Source: Natrinema longum (GTDB lineage Archaea; Halobacteriota; Halobacteria; Halobacteriales; Natrialbaceae). Taken from it: a DNA stretch of 64,000 bases. The position numbers and the translations under genes were made by a program. The notes under the pieces are model-generated. The model was not told the origin of the DNA. It worked only from the letters and a program-made list of their open reading frames with translations, and did not search any database. Every line of letters starts with the position of its first letter. The stretch's first letter is position 1. The stretch lies in the NCBI RefSeq assembly GCF_017352095.1, contig NZ_CP071463.1, positions 3,524,875-3,588,874 of the forward strand, in the 5' to 3' direction. Shown one piece after another: positions 19,743 through 28,350 of the stretch.

Positions 19743-20066
19743 ATGAGCCTCGACGATCTCACCGACGACGTCACGGACTCGTATACGACTATCGACGACG
19801 AACTCGCCGTTTCGCTCGATCGGGAGACGCGCAACGAACTCGCCTTGCTCGAGACCGCACTCGAGCCCGAGGAGACCGACGAACTCGTCCGGCGGGCGAT
19901 CCACATGCTCTTTCAGTCGACCGTCGACACCGGCAAACTCGACTTCCAACTGCGGTCGGCCTACGACGTCACCTACGACGAGTATCTCTCGGGCATGACC
20001 TTCGAGGAGATGACCGGCGCGGACCAGTATCCGACGATGGACGACGAGCGGCGCTACCAGTTCTAG
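19743..20066 (+). CDS. Conserved haloarchaeal protein of unknown function
   Basis: A 107-residue acidic protein (MSLDDLTDDVTDSYTTIDDE at the start). The middle (VSLDRETRNELALLETALEP and RRAIHMLFQSTVDTG) resembles a ribbon-helix-helix or helical dimerisation segment. The tail reads YDVTYDEYLSGMTFEEM. It looks conserved and well coded, with no catalytic motif. It stands alone between mutY (divergent) and the RecJ-like gene (convergent). Confidence 0.65.
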   Translation: MSLDDLTDDVTDSYTTIDDELAVSLDRETRNELALLETALEPEETDELVRRAIHMLFQSTVDTGKLDFQLRSAYDVTYDEYLSGMTFEEMTGADQYPTMDDERRYQF

Positions 20067-20142
20067 GCGAGCGTCGAGCCTGACGGGTCATGTAGCGCCT
20101 TTTCGGCGGGTACTCGGGGTCGACGACGTGGAACGCGACGAA

Positions 20143-20213
20143 CCCCGTTTTTGCGGACGGACCGATGTCGTCGGTACCCCTCGAGCCGCCTCGCAGACTG
20201 TCGAAAAACGGGG
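20143..20213. terminator. Inverted repeat in a convergent intergenic region
   Basis: CCCCGTTTTT (20143-20152) and AAAAACGGGG (20204-20213) are perfect 10-bp inverted copies separated by 51 bases, within the 240-base gap between two convergent genes. The T runs would serve as terminators for transcription from either side. A regulatory or small RNA role is possible but not shown. Confidence 0.4.
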
Positions 20214-20306
20214 AACGAGGAACGGGGGTTCATACGGGCCCGTTCAGTGCCGGCGAACCCGCCACCCGCGTTCGGGTGCGCCAAGAAACAGTGACAGCGG
20301 ACCGTC

Positions 20307-22211
20307 TCAGTCGTCGATCGGGGCCGCACTCGAGAGCGCTTCGTCGATGTCCGCCTCGGCCATCTTCTCGACCAAGGCGTCGATCACTTCCTCGCGCTTG
20401 CCGGAGACGAACTTGATCGAACCGACGACGAGGTGGCCGCCGCCGGAGACGCCGCCGCCCGCGATCTCGGCCTCGAGTTCCGAGACCATGTTCGGAATGT
20501 CCAGCCGGACGCCGTCACTCCGGAGGACGGCGAAGTCCGGGCCGTAGCCGACCGTGATGACCGGATCGCCGGTCTCCTCGATCTTCCGGTCGTGGATCTC
20601 GCCCGTGGTCTTCCCCGGCGCGGGGTAGGTAAAGCGGTGGGCGTAGTTCTCCACGTCGATCCGGTAGAGGTGCGCGCCGTTCTCGAGCGTCTCGTGCTCG
20701 AGGTGGGCCATCGCGGCGTCGAGTTGCTCGTCGACTTCTTCGCGCCCGCGGTCGGCGAAGAACTCGACGAGTTCGCGGTGTCTGTCCTCGTCGTCGCTGT
20801 CGACCTGCAGCAGGTCCTGGATCAGTTGGTCGCCGGAGTTGTAGCGCAGCCAGAAGGCGGCGTAATCCAGCGCCTCGCTGACGTCCTGGAGACGGTCCTC
20901 GTCGTATCCCTCCTCGTCGGCGAGCGCGAGGTAGTCGTCCATCGCGTCGGCCTTCGAGCGGTCCGAGAGGCCGGCGACGGCGGGGATGTGGCGGAGTTCG
21001 TCGGTGAGATCGGGGTAGATCATCCGCGCGAGTTCGACGCAAAGCATCCCCGTCGTGATCCGGTAGTCCTCGCCGTGGAGGTAGGGATTGACGTGGGCAT
21101 CGAGCAGGTCCTCGACCGCATCCGGGTCGGGGTGGTGGTGGTCGACGACCGCGATCGGGATGTCGTAGTGGGCCAGCGTCTCGTAGGCCGGAACGTCCTC
21201 GGCCGTCGAACCGTTGTCCAGCATGAGCAGGAGTGGCAGTTGCTGGCCGTGTTTCTCGCGATCCTCGAGCGCGAAGTTGAGGTCCCGCGTGGCGTCTTCC
21301 ATCTCGTAGAACGGCGCTTTCGCCGGCAGCCGCTTGATGAGGTGACGCGGCGCGTCCGCGTCCTCGTGGACGTCGGCGATGAACCGCTGGAGTGCGATCT
21401 GAACGGGAACGGCAGCACACATTCCGTCACCGTCGGCGTGGTGGCGCACCCGGATCGGTCGGCCCTCGAGGACGGTCCGTCGGAGCAGTTGCGCGACTTC
21501 CTCGAGGTTCGGACGGAGCTTTTCGAACGCCGGCCAGTCGATCAGGGGCTCGACGTCGTGGGGCTCGGCGCGAGCGTCGAGGGCGTCCTCGAGGCGCTCG
21601 CGGGCTTCCTCGGCGGCCTCGCCGTCGAGTTTCGAGAGGCCGTCGACTTCGACTTGGACCGACCCTTCCCGGTGTTCCGGCGTGCCAGTTACCCGCACGA
21701 CGTCGCCGACCTCGATGGCGGGGTAGGCGCGGACGCCGGCCTCTTCGAAGGCAGCACAGGGAACGACGCCGTGTTCGTCGGAGACGTGGAAGATCGTCGG
21801 CCCACCGGTCTGTTTGACCTGTGTGACCGTCCCCTCGAGGTGGATCTGATCGCCGATATTGCTCTCGAGGCGGTCGGTCCCCGTCAGCGAGTAGTCGTGG
21901 CCGACCTCCTCGAGGGTGTAGTCATCGATATCGACAGTCTCGAAGGCCAGGTCACCGTTGTCGCGGACGCTCTCGAGTTCGACGACGAGTTCGTCGCCGA
22001 CGGCGAACGTGCCCTCGAGGACGGATTCGTGGACGAGTCCGGAGATGGAGTCGGAGAGATCGACGAAGACGCCGTAGTCGACGATGCCGTTGATTTCGGC
22101 GAGATAGGGGCGGCCGTGTTCGATGTCGTCGGCGGTACAATCGGAAGCGAGATCGTAAACGACGGAATCCCCGTCGTCTGCGCCGGGTTCCCCGGCGGAG
22201 TCACGCGTCAT
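20307..22211 (-). CDS. RecJ-like DHH phosphoesterase with S1/OB domains
   Basis: A 634-residue protein. Residues 28-100 form an S1-like RNA/DNA-binding domain (INGIVDYGVFVDLSDSISGL), 115-195 an OB-fold (LEGTVTQVKQTGGPTIFHVS), and from about 245 a DHH phosphoesterase with HHADGDGMCAA and the DHH box VVDHHHPDPDAVED. A C-terminal DHHA1 domain carries GGGVSGGGHLV. This layout is that of archaeal RecJ/GAN-like exonucleases, which act on single-stranded nucleic acid and can associate with the replisome. DNA or RNA as substrate cannot be told from the sequence. Confidence 0.87.
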   Translation of the reverse strand: MTRDSAGEPGADDGDSVVYDLASDCTADDIEHGRPYLAEINGIVDYGVFVDLSDSISGLVHESVLEGTFAVGDELVVELESVRDNGDLAFETVDIDDYTLEEVGHDYSLTGTDRLESNIGDQIHLEGTVTQVKQTGGPTIFHVSDEHGVVPCAAFEEAGVRAYPAIEVGDVVRVTGTPEHREGSVQVEVDGLSKLDGEAAEEARERLEDALDARAEPHDVEPLIDWPAFEKLRPNLEEVAQLLRRTVLEGRPIRVRHHADGDGMCAAVPVQIALQRFIADVHEDADAPRHLIKRLPAKAPFYEMEDATRDLNFALEDREKHGQQLPLLLMLDNGSTAEDVPAYETLAHYDIPIAVVDHHHPDPDAVEDLLDAHVNPYLHGEDYRITTGMLCVELARMIYPDLTDELRHIPAVAGLSDRSKADAMDDYLALADEEGYDEDRLQDVSEALDYAAFWLRYNSGDQLIQDLLQVDSDDEDRHRELVEFFADRGREEVDEQLDAAMAHLEHETLENGAHLYRIDVENYAHRFTYPAPGKTTGEIHDRKIEETGDPVITVGYGPDFAVLRSDGVRLDIPNMVSELEAEIAGGGVSGGGHLVVGSIKFVSGKREEVIDALVEKMAEADIDEALSSAAPIDD

Positions 22212-22238
22212 CTTGATTCAACGTTTGGGGGTGGTCGC

Positions 22239-22244
22239 GTATAA
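22239..22244 (-). promoter_or_regulatory. TATA-like promoter of the RecJ-like gene
   Basis: On the minus strand GGTTATACGCG lies about 30 nt before the ATG at 22211, consistent with a leaderless archaeal transcript. Confidence 0.4.
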
Positions 22245-22352
22245 CCCTTGTCAAGAAGGGATGTCGACTCGAGGCGCTGGTTTTTGAACCGGTCGACGGG
22301 ATCCGCTGCCGGTCGGAGCGTGATGGAAATAGTCTCTCCCGGAAACGATTTC

Positions 22353-22381
22353 CGGAGTAATACGGTATCAGTATTACTCCG
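22353..22381. promoter_or_regulatory. Perfect palindrome, probable operator of the AbrB gene
   Basis: CGGAGTAATAC (22353-22363) and GTATTACTCCG (22371-22381) are perfect 11-bp inverted arms around GGTATCA. The site ends 17 bases before the ATG of the AbrB reading frame and overlaps the expected TATA position. AbrB/SpoVT proteins often bind palindromes at their own promoters, so autoregulation is the natural inference. Confidence 0.6.
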
Positions 22382-22398
22382 TACGTATACCGGTAATC

Positions 22399-22547
22399 AT
22401 GCTCCGTGCCACCACTAAGGACAGGTCACGATCCCCAAGGAGATCCGGGACAGACTCGGAATCGAACCGGGGGACGAGATCTCTTTCGAAGAGACCGGCA
22501 CCGGGTACGAGATCCGAAAGGAGGAACCGACGACGACGCCGGCGTAA
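22399..22547 (+). pseudogene. AbrB/SpoVT-type DNA-binding protein, frameshifted
   Basis: ATG at 22399 encodes MLRATTK, then the AbrB core continues in the +2 frame as GQVTIPKEIRDRLGIEPGDE and SFEETGTGYEIRKEE to TAA at 22545. Adding one G in AAGGA (22417-22421) restores a complete 49-residue swapped-hairpin AbrB protein. A stop codon directly precedes the core in its own frame and no other start is available, so the gene as written is broken. Either a real mutation or a one-base sequence error would explain it. Such proteins are antitoxins or transition-state regulators; no toxin gene follows. Confidence 0.7.
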
Positions 22548-22643
22548 CGGAAGTCGCGTTCGACGACAGCGTTCCGAAAGACGCAGTTCCAGGGGAACCC
22601 ACGCATCGGAACGTTTAGCAACCGCAAGGCCTCAGAGGGTGAT

Positions 22644-23141
22644 ATGGGGCTGTTCGACGCGCTGTTTCGCTCGAGCGAGATCCTCGGCATCGCCGAGGAG
22701 ACCCTCGAGTTCGCCCTCGAGTCCTCCGAGGAGACCCATCCCAACGAGTACATGGGGTTTCTCCGGGGGACCGAGGCCGATCGCCTGGGACTGGACCGGG
22801 AGGGCCTGGTCATCACGGACATCCTCGTGGTGCCCGGCACGGAGTCCAACAGCGTCAGCGCGACCGTCAAGACGAACCAGATTCCAAACGACGTGAAGGC
22901 GCTGGGGAGCATTCACTCCCATCCCAACGGCGTCATCCGCCCGAGCAACGCCGACCTGGACACGTTCGGCCGCGGGAGCGTCCACGTCATCATCGGTGCG
23001 CCCTACCGCCGGACCGACTGGAAGGCGTTCGATTCGCAGGGCAAGCCGACCCAACTGAACGTGATCGACGTCGACCTGCCCGACACCGACGACTTCTTCG
23101 ATTTCACGCAAGCGGATATCGACGAGGAACTGCGCCGATGA
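22644..23141 (+). CDS. JAMM/MPN+ metalloprotease (desampylase-like)
   Basis: A 165-residue JAB1/MPN+ protein. The zinc site is complete: Glu35 (HPNEYMGF), His91 and His93 in SIHSHPNGV, Ser101 and Asp104 in PSNADLD. In haloarchaea, JAMM proteases such as HvJAMM1 remove ubiquitin-like SAMP proteins from targets. Whether this member cleaves SAMP conjugates is inferred from the family. ribL follows 100 bases downstream on the same strand. The start gives [19 protein letters not shown]. Confidence 0.87.
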   Translation: MGLFDALFRSSEILGIAEETLEFALESSEETHPNEYMGFLRGTEADRLGLDREGLVITDILVVPGTESNSVSATVKTNQIPNDVKALGSIHSHPNGVIRPSNADLDTFGRGSVHVIIGAPYRRTDWKAFDSQGKPTQLNVIDVDLPDTDDFFDFTQADIDEELRR

Positions 23142-23241
23142 CACTGCCGAGACTCGAGACGATGCCACCAGTGACTACCGACTCAACCGCGACGGGATCG
23201 ACACGCGAACCGCCAGCCCCCCACTCCACAGGGAGGGAGAG

Positions 23242-23676
23242 ATGACGCGGACGGTCATCGCTCAGGGAACGTTCGATATCCTCCACCCCGGCCACGTCCA
23301 CTACCTCGAGGAGGCCGCCGCGATGGGCGATGAACTCGCCGTCATCGTCGCCCGCAGGACGAACGTCGATCACAAGGAGGCACCGATCTGCCCGGCCACC
23401 CAGCGCCGCGACGTCGTCGCCGCGCTCGAGGCCGTCGACGAGGCCCTGCTCGGTCACGAGGAGGACATCTTCGTCCCGATCGAGGAGATCGACCCCGACG
23501 TGATCGCGTTGGGCCACGACCAACATCACGACGACGACGCCATCGCGGCCGAACTCGAGGCTCGCGGGATCGACTGTGAGGTACGCCGGGCGAGCGGTCG
23601 GGAGTCGAGCGACGACGACCAACTCCTCTCGACGCGGCTGATCATCGATCGGATCCTCGAGCGACGGGGGGAGTGA
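23242..23676 (+). CDS. ribL: FAD synthase RibL (archaeal FMN adenylyltransferase)
   Basis: A 144-residue cytidylyltransferase-like enzyme that makes FAD from FMN with ATP or CTP in archaea. [17 protein letters not shown] carries the HxGH nucleotide-binding motif, [12 protein letters not shown] is the central segment, and [10 protein letters not shown] replaces the ISSTxIR motif. A purine-rich GGGAGGGAG just before the ATG resembles a Shine-Dalgarno site, fitting an internal operon position behind the JAMM gene. Confidence 0.87.
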   Translation: MTRTVIAQGTFDILHPGHVHYLEEAAAMGDELAVIVARRTNVDHKEAPICPATQRRDVVAALEAVDEALLGHEEDIFVPIEEIDPDVIALGHDQHHDDDAIAAELEARGIDCEVRRASGRESSDDDQLLSTRLIIDRILERRGE

Positions 23677-23692
23677 GCCCGGTCGCACCGAG

Positions 23693-23848
23693 TCAGTTTT
23701 GGAGGACGACCGGCGGCGGCAACCGAAGTGAATCGACCGTATGCCCCGTCTCGACGAAGTGTTCGATCGCTTTCTCCGAAACCTCCTTTTCGGTGTAGCC
23801 GTCGGCCGTCGTGATCTGCCAGTCACACTCGAGACAGTATTTGCACAT
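23693..23848 (-). CDS. Small Cys-rich haloarchaeal protein
   Basis: A 51-residue protein starting MCKYCLECDWQITTADGYTE. The three closely spaced Cys (residues 2, 5, 8) and later His residues (HFVETGH) suggest a small zinc-binding protein. The ATG at 23848 is preferred to an upstream one at 23875 because the family-like sequence begins here. Its 3' end is 16 bases from that of ribL (convergent). Function is unknown; haloarchaea encode many such small zinc proteins. Confidence 0.6.
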   Translation of the reverse strand: MCKYCLECDWQITTADGYTEKEVSEKAIEHFVETGHTVDSLRLPPPVVLQN

Positions 23849-23965
23849 GCGTCGGTCTACCTGTGAGTGAGTCACAAGGCCGGGAAAGAGTCGTGCAGGA
23901 AAGCGAAGGGGCCACTTTGCGGGGCCACTGGTCCGAACGTGCCGGTTCCGTCCGAACCCGCCGGC

Positions 23966-25693
23966 CTACTCCTTTTTTACGCCGGGGTTGGTCACGGCAC
24001 CGTTGGCCGCCGAGCCGAAGTCACGGCCGAACTTCGCGAGGACGCCGTTCTCGTAGTTGGGCTCGGGCTGGTCCCACTCCTCGCGGCGGGCCTCGAGTTC
24101 GGCCTCGTCGACGTCGACCTCGAGGGTTCGCTCCTCGATGTCGATGGTGATCACGTCGCCGTCCTCGATGAGGCCGATGGGGCCGCCGGCGAACGCCTCG
24201 GGGGCGACGTGGCCGATCGAGAACCCGCGCGTCGCACCGGAGAAGCGGCCGTCGGTGATGAGCGCGACGTCTTCGGCGTGGCCCTGGCCGGCGACCGCGC
24301 TCGTGACGCCCAGCATCTCGCGCATGCCGGGCCCGCCCTGTGGCCCCTCGTTGCGGATGACGATCACGTCGCCGCTCTCGACGTGGCCTTCCTGGACGTA
24401 CGCCATGGCGTTTTCCTCGTTCTCGAAGACGCGGACGGGGCCTTCGTGGTGGAGGTCGTCGTCGCCGGTGACCTTGAGGACCGAGCCGCCCGGCGCGAGG
24501 TTGCCCGTCAGGATCCGGATCGCACCCTGCTCGTTTTTGGGCTCGTCGACGGTGTAGAGGAAGTCGACGTCTAACTCCTCGATCGCCGGCGGATCGATTC
24601 GCTCGAGTTCCTCGCCGATCGTGTTGCCGGTGACCGTCAGCGCGTCCCCGTGGAGGAGGTCGGCTTCGTAGAGGGCATCGAGAACGACCGGGACGCCGCC
24701 GACCTCGTGGAGGTCGTTCATCACGCGCGTGCCGCCGGGCTGGAGGTCGGCGATCTTCGGGGTCCGCTGACTGATCTCGTCGAACTCCTCGATGGAGAGG
24801 TCGACGCCAGCCTCGGCGGCCATCGCGAGCAGGTGGAGCACGGCGTTGGTCGAGCCGCCGACGGCGACCTGGAGGGCGATGGCGTTTTCGAACGACTCCT
24901 TGCTGAGGAAGTCGGACGGTTTGCGTCCGTCCTCGACGACCTCGACGGCGAGTTCGCCGGCCTCGCGGGCGACGTCGTAGCGGGATTCGGCCTCCGCGGG
25001 CGGGCTGGCGCTGCCCAGCGGCGCGAAGCCGAGCGCTTCCGAGATCGAGGCCATCGTGTTGGCGGTGAACATGCCGCCACAGGAGCCCGCGCCGGGACAG
25101 GCGTTTCGCTCCATCTCGTCGAGTTCCTCGCTGTCCATCTCGCCGTCCGCGACGGCACCGACGCCCTCGAAGAGGTTCTGGACGGTGACTTCCCGCCCCT
25201 CGTGCTCGCCGGGCATGATCGAACCGCCATAGAGGAAGACCGAGGGGAGGTCAGTCCGGATCGAGGCCATCATCATCCCGGGCATGTTCTTGTCACAGCC
25301 GCCGATGGTGACCAGTCCGTCCATTCGCTCGCCGAAAGAGACGAGTTCGACGGAGTCGGCGATGAGTTCCCGGGAGATCAACGAGGCCTTCATCCCCTCG
25401 GTTCCCATCGAAATCGCGTCGGAAATCGTGATCGTCCCGAACTCGATGGGCATCCCACCGCTCTCGTCGATCCCCTCGAGGGCCGACTCGGCGACGTCGT
25501 CGAGGTGGACGTTACACGGCGTGATGTCGGCCGCGGGATTGGGCACGCCGATCATCGGCGATCCGAAGTCCTCGTCGTCGAACCCCATCGCACGGAACAT
25601 CGCGCGGTGTGGTGCCTTGTCCGGCCCCTCCGTCACTTCGCGGCTCCGCAACTGCTCGTCTTTCCCGTAGTCGAACTCGTCGTCGCTGCTCAT
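23966..25693 (-). CDS. ilvD: Dihydroxy-acid dehydratase
   Basis: A 575-residue iron-sulfur dehydratase of valine, isoleucine and leucine synthesis. The cluster cysteines lie in ITPCNVHLDD, TIGGCDKNMPGMMMA and GSCGGMFTANTMAS. The C-terminal domain has GRFSGATRGFSIGHVAPEA and ends with VTNPGVKKE. The start MSSDDEFDYGKDEQLRSREV at 25693 has a TATA box 26 nt upstream. Length is normal for the family. No other ilv genes are next to it. Confidence 0.95.
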   Translation of the reverse strand: MSSDDEFDYGKDEQLRSREVTEGPDKAPHRAMFRAMGFDDEDFGSPMIGVPNPAADITPCNVHLDDVAESALEGIDESGGMPIEFGTITISDAISMGTEGMKASLISRELIADSVELVSFGERMDGLVTIGGCDKNMPGMMMASIRTDLPSVFLYGGSIMPGEHEGREVTVQNLFEGVGAVADGEMDSEELDEMERNACPGAGSCGGMFTANTMASISEALGFAPLGSASPPAEAESRYDVAREAGELAVEVVEDGRKPSDFLSKESFENAIALQVAVGGSTNAVLHLLAMAAEAGVDLSIEEFDEISQRTPKIADLQPGGTRVMNDLHEVGGVPVVLDALYEADLLHGDALTVTGNTIGEELERIDPPAIEELDVDFLYTVDEPKNEQGAIRILTGNLAPGGSVLKVTGDDDLHHEGPVRVFENEENAMAYVQEGHVESGDVIVIRNEGPQGGPGMREMLGVTSAVAGQGHAEDVALITDGRFSGATRGFSIGHVAPEAFAGGPIGLIEDGDVITIDIEERTLEVDVDEAELEARREEWDQPEPNYENGVLAKFGRDFGSAANGAVTNPGVKKE

Positions 25694-25713
25694 GGCTCTA
25701 TCTTGATTCGAAA

Positions 25714-25724
25714 GGGTATAAGTC
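25714..25724 (-). promoter_or_regulatory. TATA-like promoter of ilvD
   Basis: GACTTATACCC on the minus strand is centred 26 nt before the ilvD ATG, so transcription probably starts at or next to the start codon. Confidence 0.5.
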
Positions 25725-25840
25725 ACCCTTTCTCGGTCAACCCTTCGTGCAACTGGAGGACCGGCCGAACCGGTTCGGACGTTCGACCGGGAACGTCGCC
25801 CGCGACGCCGTCGCGCGAGTAGACGGCAGTGACGACGATA

Positions 25841-26941
25841 TCAGTCGAAATACCGTGCCAACCGCTCGGCCGCTTCTTCGACACACGGCGTCACGAGCGC
25901 GAACCGTAGCCACTCGGTTCGAGAGTCGCCGAAGGCCTCGCCTGGCATCCCGGCAACGCCGGCCTCGTCGATCAGGCGCTCGACGTTCTCGAGCGTGCCC
26001 GGATAGCCGTCGAACCGAGCCATGACGTAGAACGACCCGCTCGGAGACGTGTACTCCGCTCCGGCCGCGTCGAGGGCATCGGTGAAGGTTTCGACGCGAT
26101 CGCGGAGCCGTTGGCGGTTGCGCTCGTAGTAGTCGGGTCCCGTCTCCCGGAGCGCTTTCAACACCGCGTACTGACCGGGCCGGGTCGTGGCGACGTTGAC
26201 CAGCATGTGGCGGCTCTTGGCGTTCGCGACGAGTCCGGGCGGGAAGACGGCGTATCCAACTCGAACGCCGGTAACCGCCATCGACTTCGAGACCGCGTTG
26301 GTGACGACCCGGTGGTCGGAATCGATCTCGAGCGCGCTCGCGAACTCCCCGGAGAGATCGTAGTGGTCGTACACCTCGTCGCTGATCAACACGGCATCGA
26401 CTTCCTCGGCGATAGCGACGAGTTCCCGCATGGTTTCGGCGGGGTAGACCGCACCCGTCGGATTGTTCGGCGTGTTCACCACGATGGCAGCCGTCTCCGC
26501 GCTGGCGGCCGCGCGGACGTCGTCCGGATCGAGCTGTCCCGCCTCGTCCGTCGCGACGTACGACTGGGTCCCGCCGAGCATCGTCGTCTTCCCCGGATAG
26601 TAGGGATAGACGGGATCCGTCAGCAGGATCTCGTCGCCGCTGTCGCGCTCTAACGCCCGCGCCATCGCGAGGTAATTCGCCTCGCCGGCCCCGTTGGTCA
26701 CGACGATCCGATCGGCATCGACGCCCCGCCGCGTTGCGATCTCCTCGCGCAACTCGAGCAAGCCCTCGCTGGGCGGGTACTGGAACCGGTCGGGCTCGAG
26801 GTCGGCGTACTCCCGGAGTCCCTCGCGGAGCGCGTCGGGCGGCTGCCAGTCGGGGTTCCCGCTGACCATGTCGATGACGTCGCGGTCCGCCGCGTCCGCG
26901 TACTCCATCACGTGGAAGAACAGCGGCGTCTCGTAATTCAT
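25841..26941 (-). CDS. PLP-dependent class I/II aminotransferase
   Basis: A 366-residue fold-type I aminotransferase. It has NPDWQPPDALREGLREYA at the N-terminus, the substrate/cofactor segments TNGAGEANYLAMARA and NTPNNPTGAVYP, the Asp in LISDEVYDHYD that contacts the pyridine nitrogen, and the Schiff-base Lys in NAVSKSMAVTGVRVGY. It probably transfers amino groups between an amino acid and 2-oxoglutarate or a related keto acid. Its position upstream of ilvD, read on the same strand, may hint at branched-chain amino acids, but that is weak evidence. Confidence 0.88.
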   Translation of the reverse strand: MNYETPLFFHVMEYADAADRDVIDMVSGNPDWQPPDALREGLREYADLEPDRFQYPPSEGLLELREEIATRRGVDADRIVVTNGAGEANYLAMARALERDSGDEILLTDPVYPYYPGKTTMLGGTQSYVATDEAGQLDPDDVRAAASAETAAIVVNTPNNPTGAVYPAETMRELVAIAEEVDAVLISDEVYDHYDLSGEFASALEIDSDHRVVTNAVSKSMAVTGVRVGYAVFPPGLVANAKSRHMLVNVATTRPGQYAVLKALRETGPDYYERNRQRLRDRVETFTDALDAAGAEYTSPSGSFYVMARFDGYPGTLENVERLIDEAGVAGMPGEAFGDSRTEWLRFALVTPCVEEAAERLARYFD

Positions 26942-27086
26942 GGGAGCTACTGGGAAGACCGGTACCGTTTGTCTTTTCCTTTCCGCGTCGAACGGGCGGG
27001 ATCGGTGTTCTCGATCGCCGGTCCGAGTGGCGACCCGAAGTCGGCAACCCTCGCTTTCACAACGGTGCCCCCCTATCGACTCGAGT

Positions 27087-27599
27087 ATGAACGACGATAT
27101 CGACCGCGACCTGCCGATGGACGTCGCCGACGCGTTGCGCGACACCGGGGAGACGCTGGCCGTCGCCGAATCCTGTACCGGCGGGCTGATCGGCGCGGCG
27201 ATCACCGCTGTTCCGGGCGCGAGCGACTACTTCGATTCGGGGTTGACGACCTACGCGTACGACGCCAAGCGCCGTCACCTCGGCGTCAGTCGCGAGGCGC
27301 TCGACGAGCACGGGGCGGTCTCCGAACCCGTCGCTCGAGAGATGGCACAGGGGATCAGAGACGTCACGGACGTGACCTGGGGGATCTCGACGACGGGGAT
27401 CGCCGGGCCGACGGGCGGGAGCGAGGAGACCCCGGTCGGCACCGTCTACATCGGTATTTCTCATGGGGCACCGTGGGGAAGCGAGGAGTCGTACGCGACC
27501 GTCTCACGCTACGTTTTCGACGGCGACCGTGCGGCGGTCCGCGCCAAAACCGTCGACCAGGCGCTCGCGGACCTGCTCGCGGAACTCGAGGCGCGTTGA
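27087..27599 (+). CDS. CinA-family amidohydrolase (NMN deamidase-like)
   Basis: A 170-residue stand-alone CinA C-terminal domain. TLAVAESCTGGLIGAAITAV and GISTTGIAGPTGG are the two signature segments, and VGTVYIGIS follows. In bacteria this domain deamidates nicotinamide mononucleotide in pyridine nucleotide recycling. The N-terminal molybdopterin-binding-like domain of full-length CinA is absent, which is usual in archaea. Confidence 0.87.
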   Translation: MNDDIDRDLPMDVADALRDTGETLAVAESCTGGLIGAAITAVPGASDYFDSGLTTYAYDAKRRHLGVSREALDEHGAVSEPVAREMAQGIRDVTDVTWGISTTGIAGPTGGSEETPVGTVYIGISHGAPWGSEESYATVSRYVFDGDRAAVRAKTVDQALADLLAELEAR

Positions 27600-27613
27600 G
27601 AGCGGTCGCTGTG

Positions 27614-27695
27614 AAACGATCCGCTGTCACCGGGTCCCGGCGCACCGGCGGCCCGCTGTGGGAGTGCAGTGGCACTGACCGACAGGAGTCCGTAC
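27614..27695 (+). repeat. Diverged third copy of the 81-nt structured element
   Basis: Compared with the copy at 48586-48666, the left part matches at 18 of 25 positions, including TGTC and GTCCCGG. The right part (27671-27688, GGCACTGACCGACAGGAG) matches at 16 of 18, with spacing kept to within one base. The middle and the terminal stem have diverged and no longer pair fully. It begins 15 bases after the stop codon of the CinA-family gene. Confidence 0.45.
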
Positions 27696-27808
27696 GCGTC
27701 CCCGGTCGGAAGCGATCTGTTCCTGGCTCCCCATTACCGGAACCGACAGCGGCGAGTGACAGTCTCGAGAGAAAACTATTCCCCCGTCGACTTCCCAGAT
27801 GCGGCTAG

Positions 27809-28294
27809 ATGAACAAGAAGGGGCACGTCCTGAACGCCGTCCTGTTGAGCATTGGACTGGGGTATCTTCTCGAGCCGACGGGGGATCTGGAGACGTTCAG
27901 AACGATCGTGATGATCGGCGTCCCGGTCGCACTCGGGGCGCTCTTTCCGGACGTGGACACTGCCTTCGGCAAACACCGGAAGACGCTGCACAACCTCCCG
28001 ATTCTGGCCGGCTTTCTCGCCTTTCCCCACGTATTCGGCAATCTCGAGTACGTCTGGATCGGGGTCGTGACCCACTACGTCCTCGACGTTGCGGGGAGCA
28101 AGCGCGGTATCGCGCTGTTCTATCCGGTCTGGAAGAAGGAGTTCGGCCTGCCGATCGGGGTCGCGGTCAGCAGCAAGCGCGCCGACCTGATGATGCTGAT
28201 CGTCACCGTCGCGGAACTGCTACTCGTCGCGCTGGTCGTCTTTCGGATTCCCCAGTGGGGCCTCGAAATGGGACGGCAGTTACTCGGGATCTAG
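27809..28294 (+). CDS. Membrane-bound metal-dependent hydrolase (YdjM/DUF457 type)
   Basis: A 161-residue protein with four hydrophobic segments. The N-terminal MNKKGHVLNAVLLSIGLGYL, then GALFPDVDTAFGKHRKTLHN and THYVLDVAG carry the conserved His/Asp pattern of the DUF457 (YdjM) family, predicted zinc-dependent membrane hydrolases. Activity on any substrate is unproven. It is the next gene after the CinA-family gene, separated by the diverged repeat element. Confidence 0.82.
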   Translation: MNKKGHVLNAVLLSIGLGYLLEPTGDLETFRTIVMIGVPVALGALFPDVDTAFGKHRKTLHNLPILAGFLAFPHVFGNLEYVWIGVVTHYVLDVAGSKRGIALFYPVWKKEFGLPIGVAVSSKRADLMMLIVTVAELLLVALVVFRIPQWGLEMGRQLLGI

Positions 28295-28350
28295 AGCCGC
28301 TGGCTCGAAACCGATCGACCGGCGTCCTGACCGCTCTCGTGGCTGCCCCG

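Noticed and set aside
20433..22244. Open frame of 603 codons on plus opposite the RecJ-like gene
   Set aside because: Same antisense pattern; the DHH, S1 and OB motifs are on minus.
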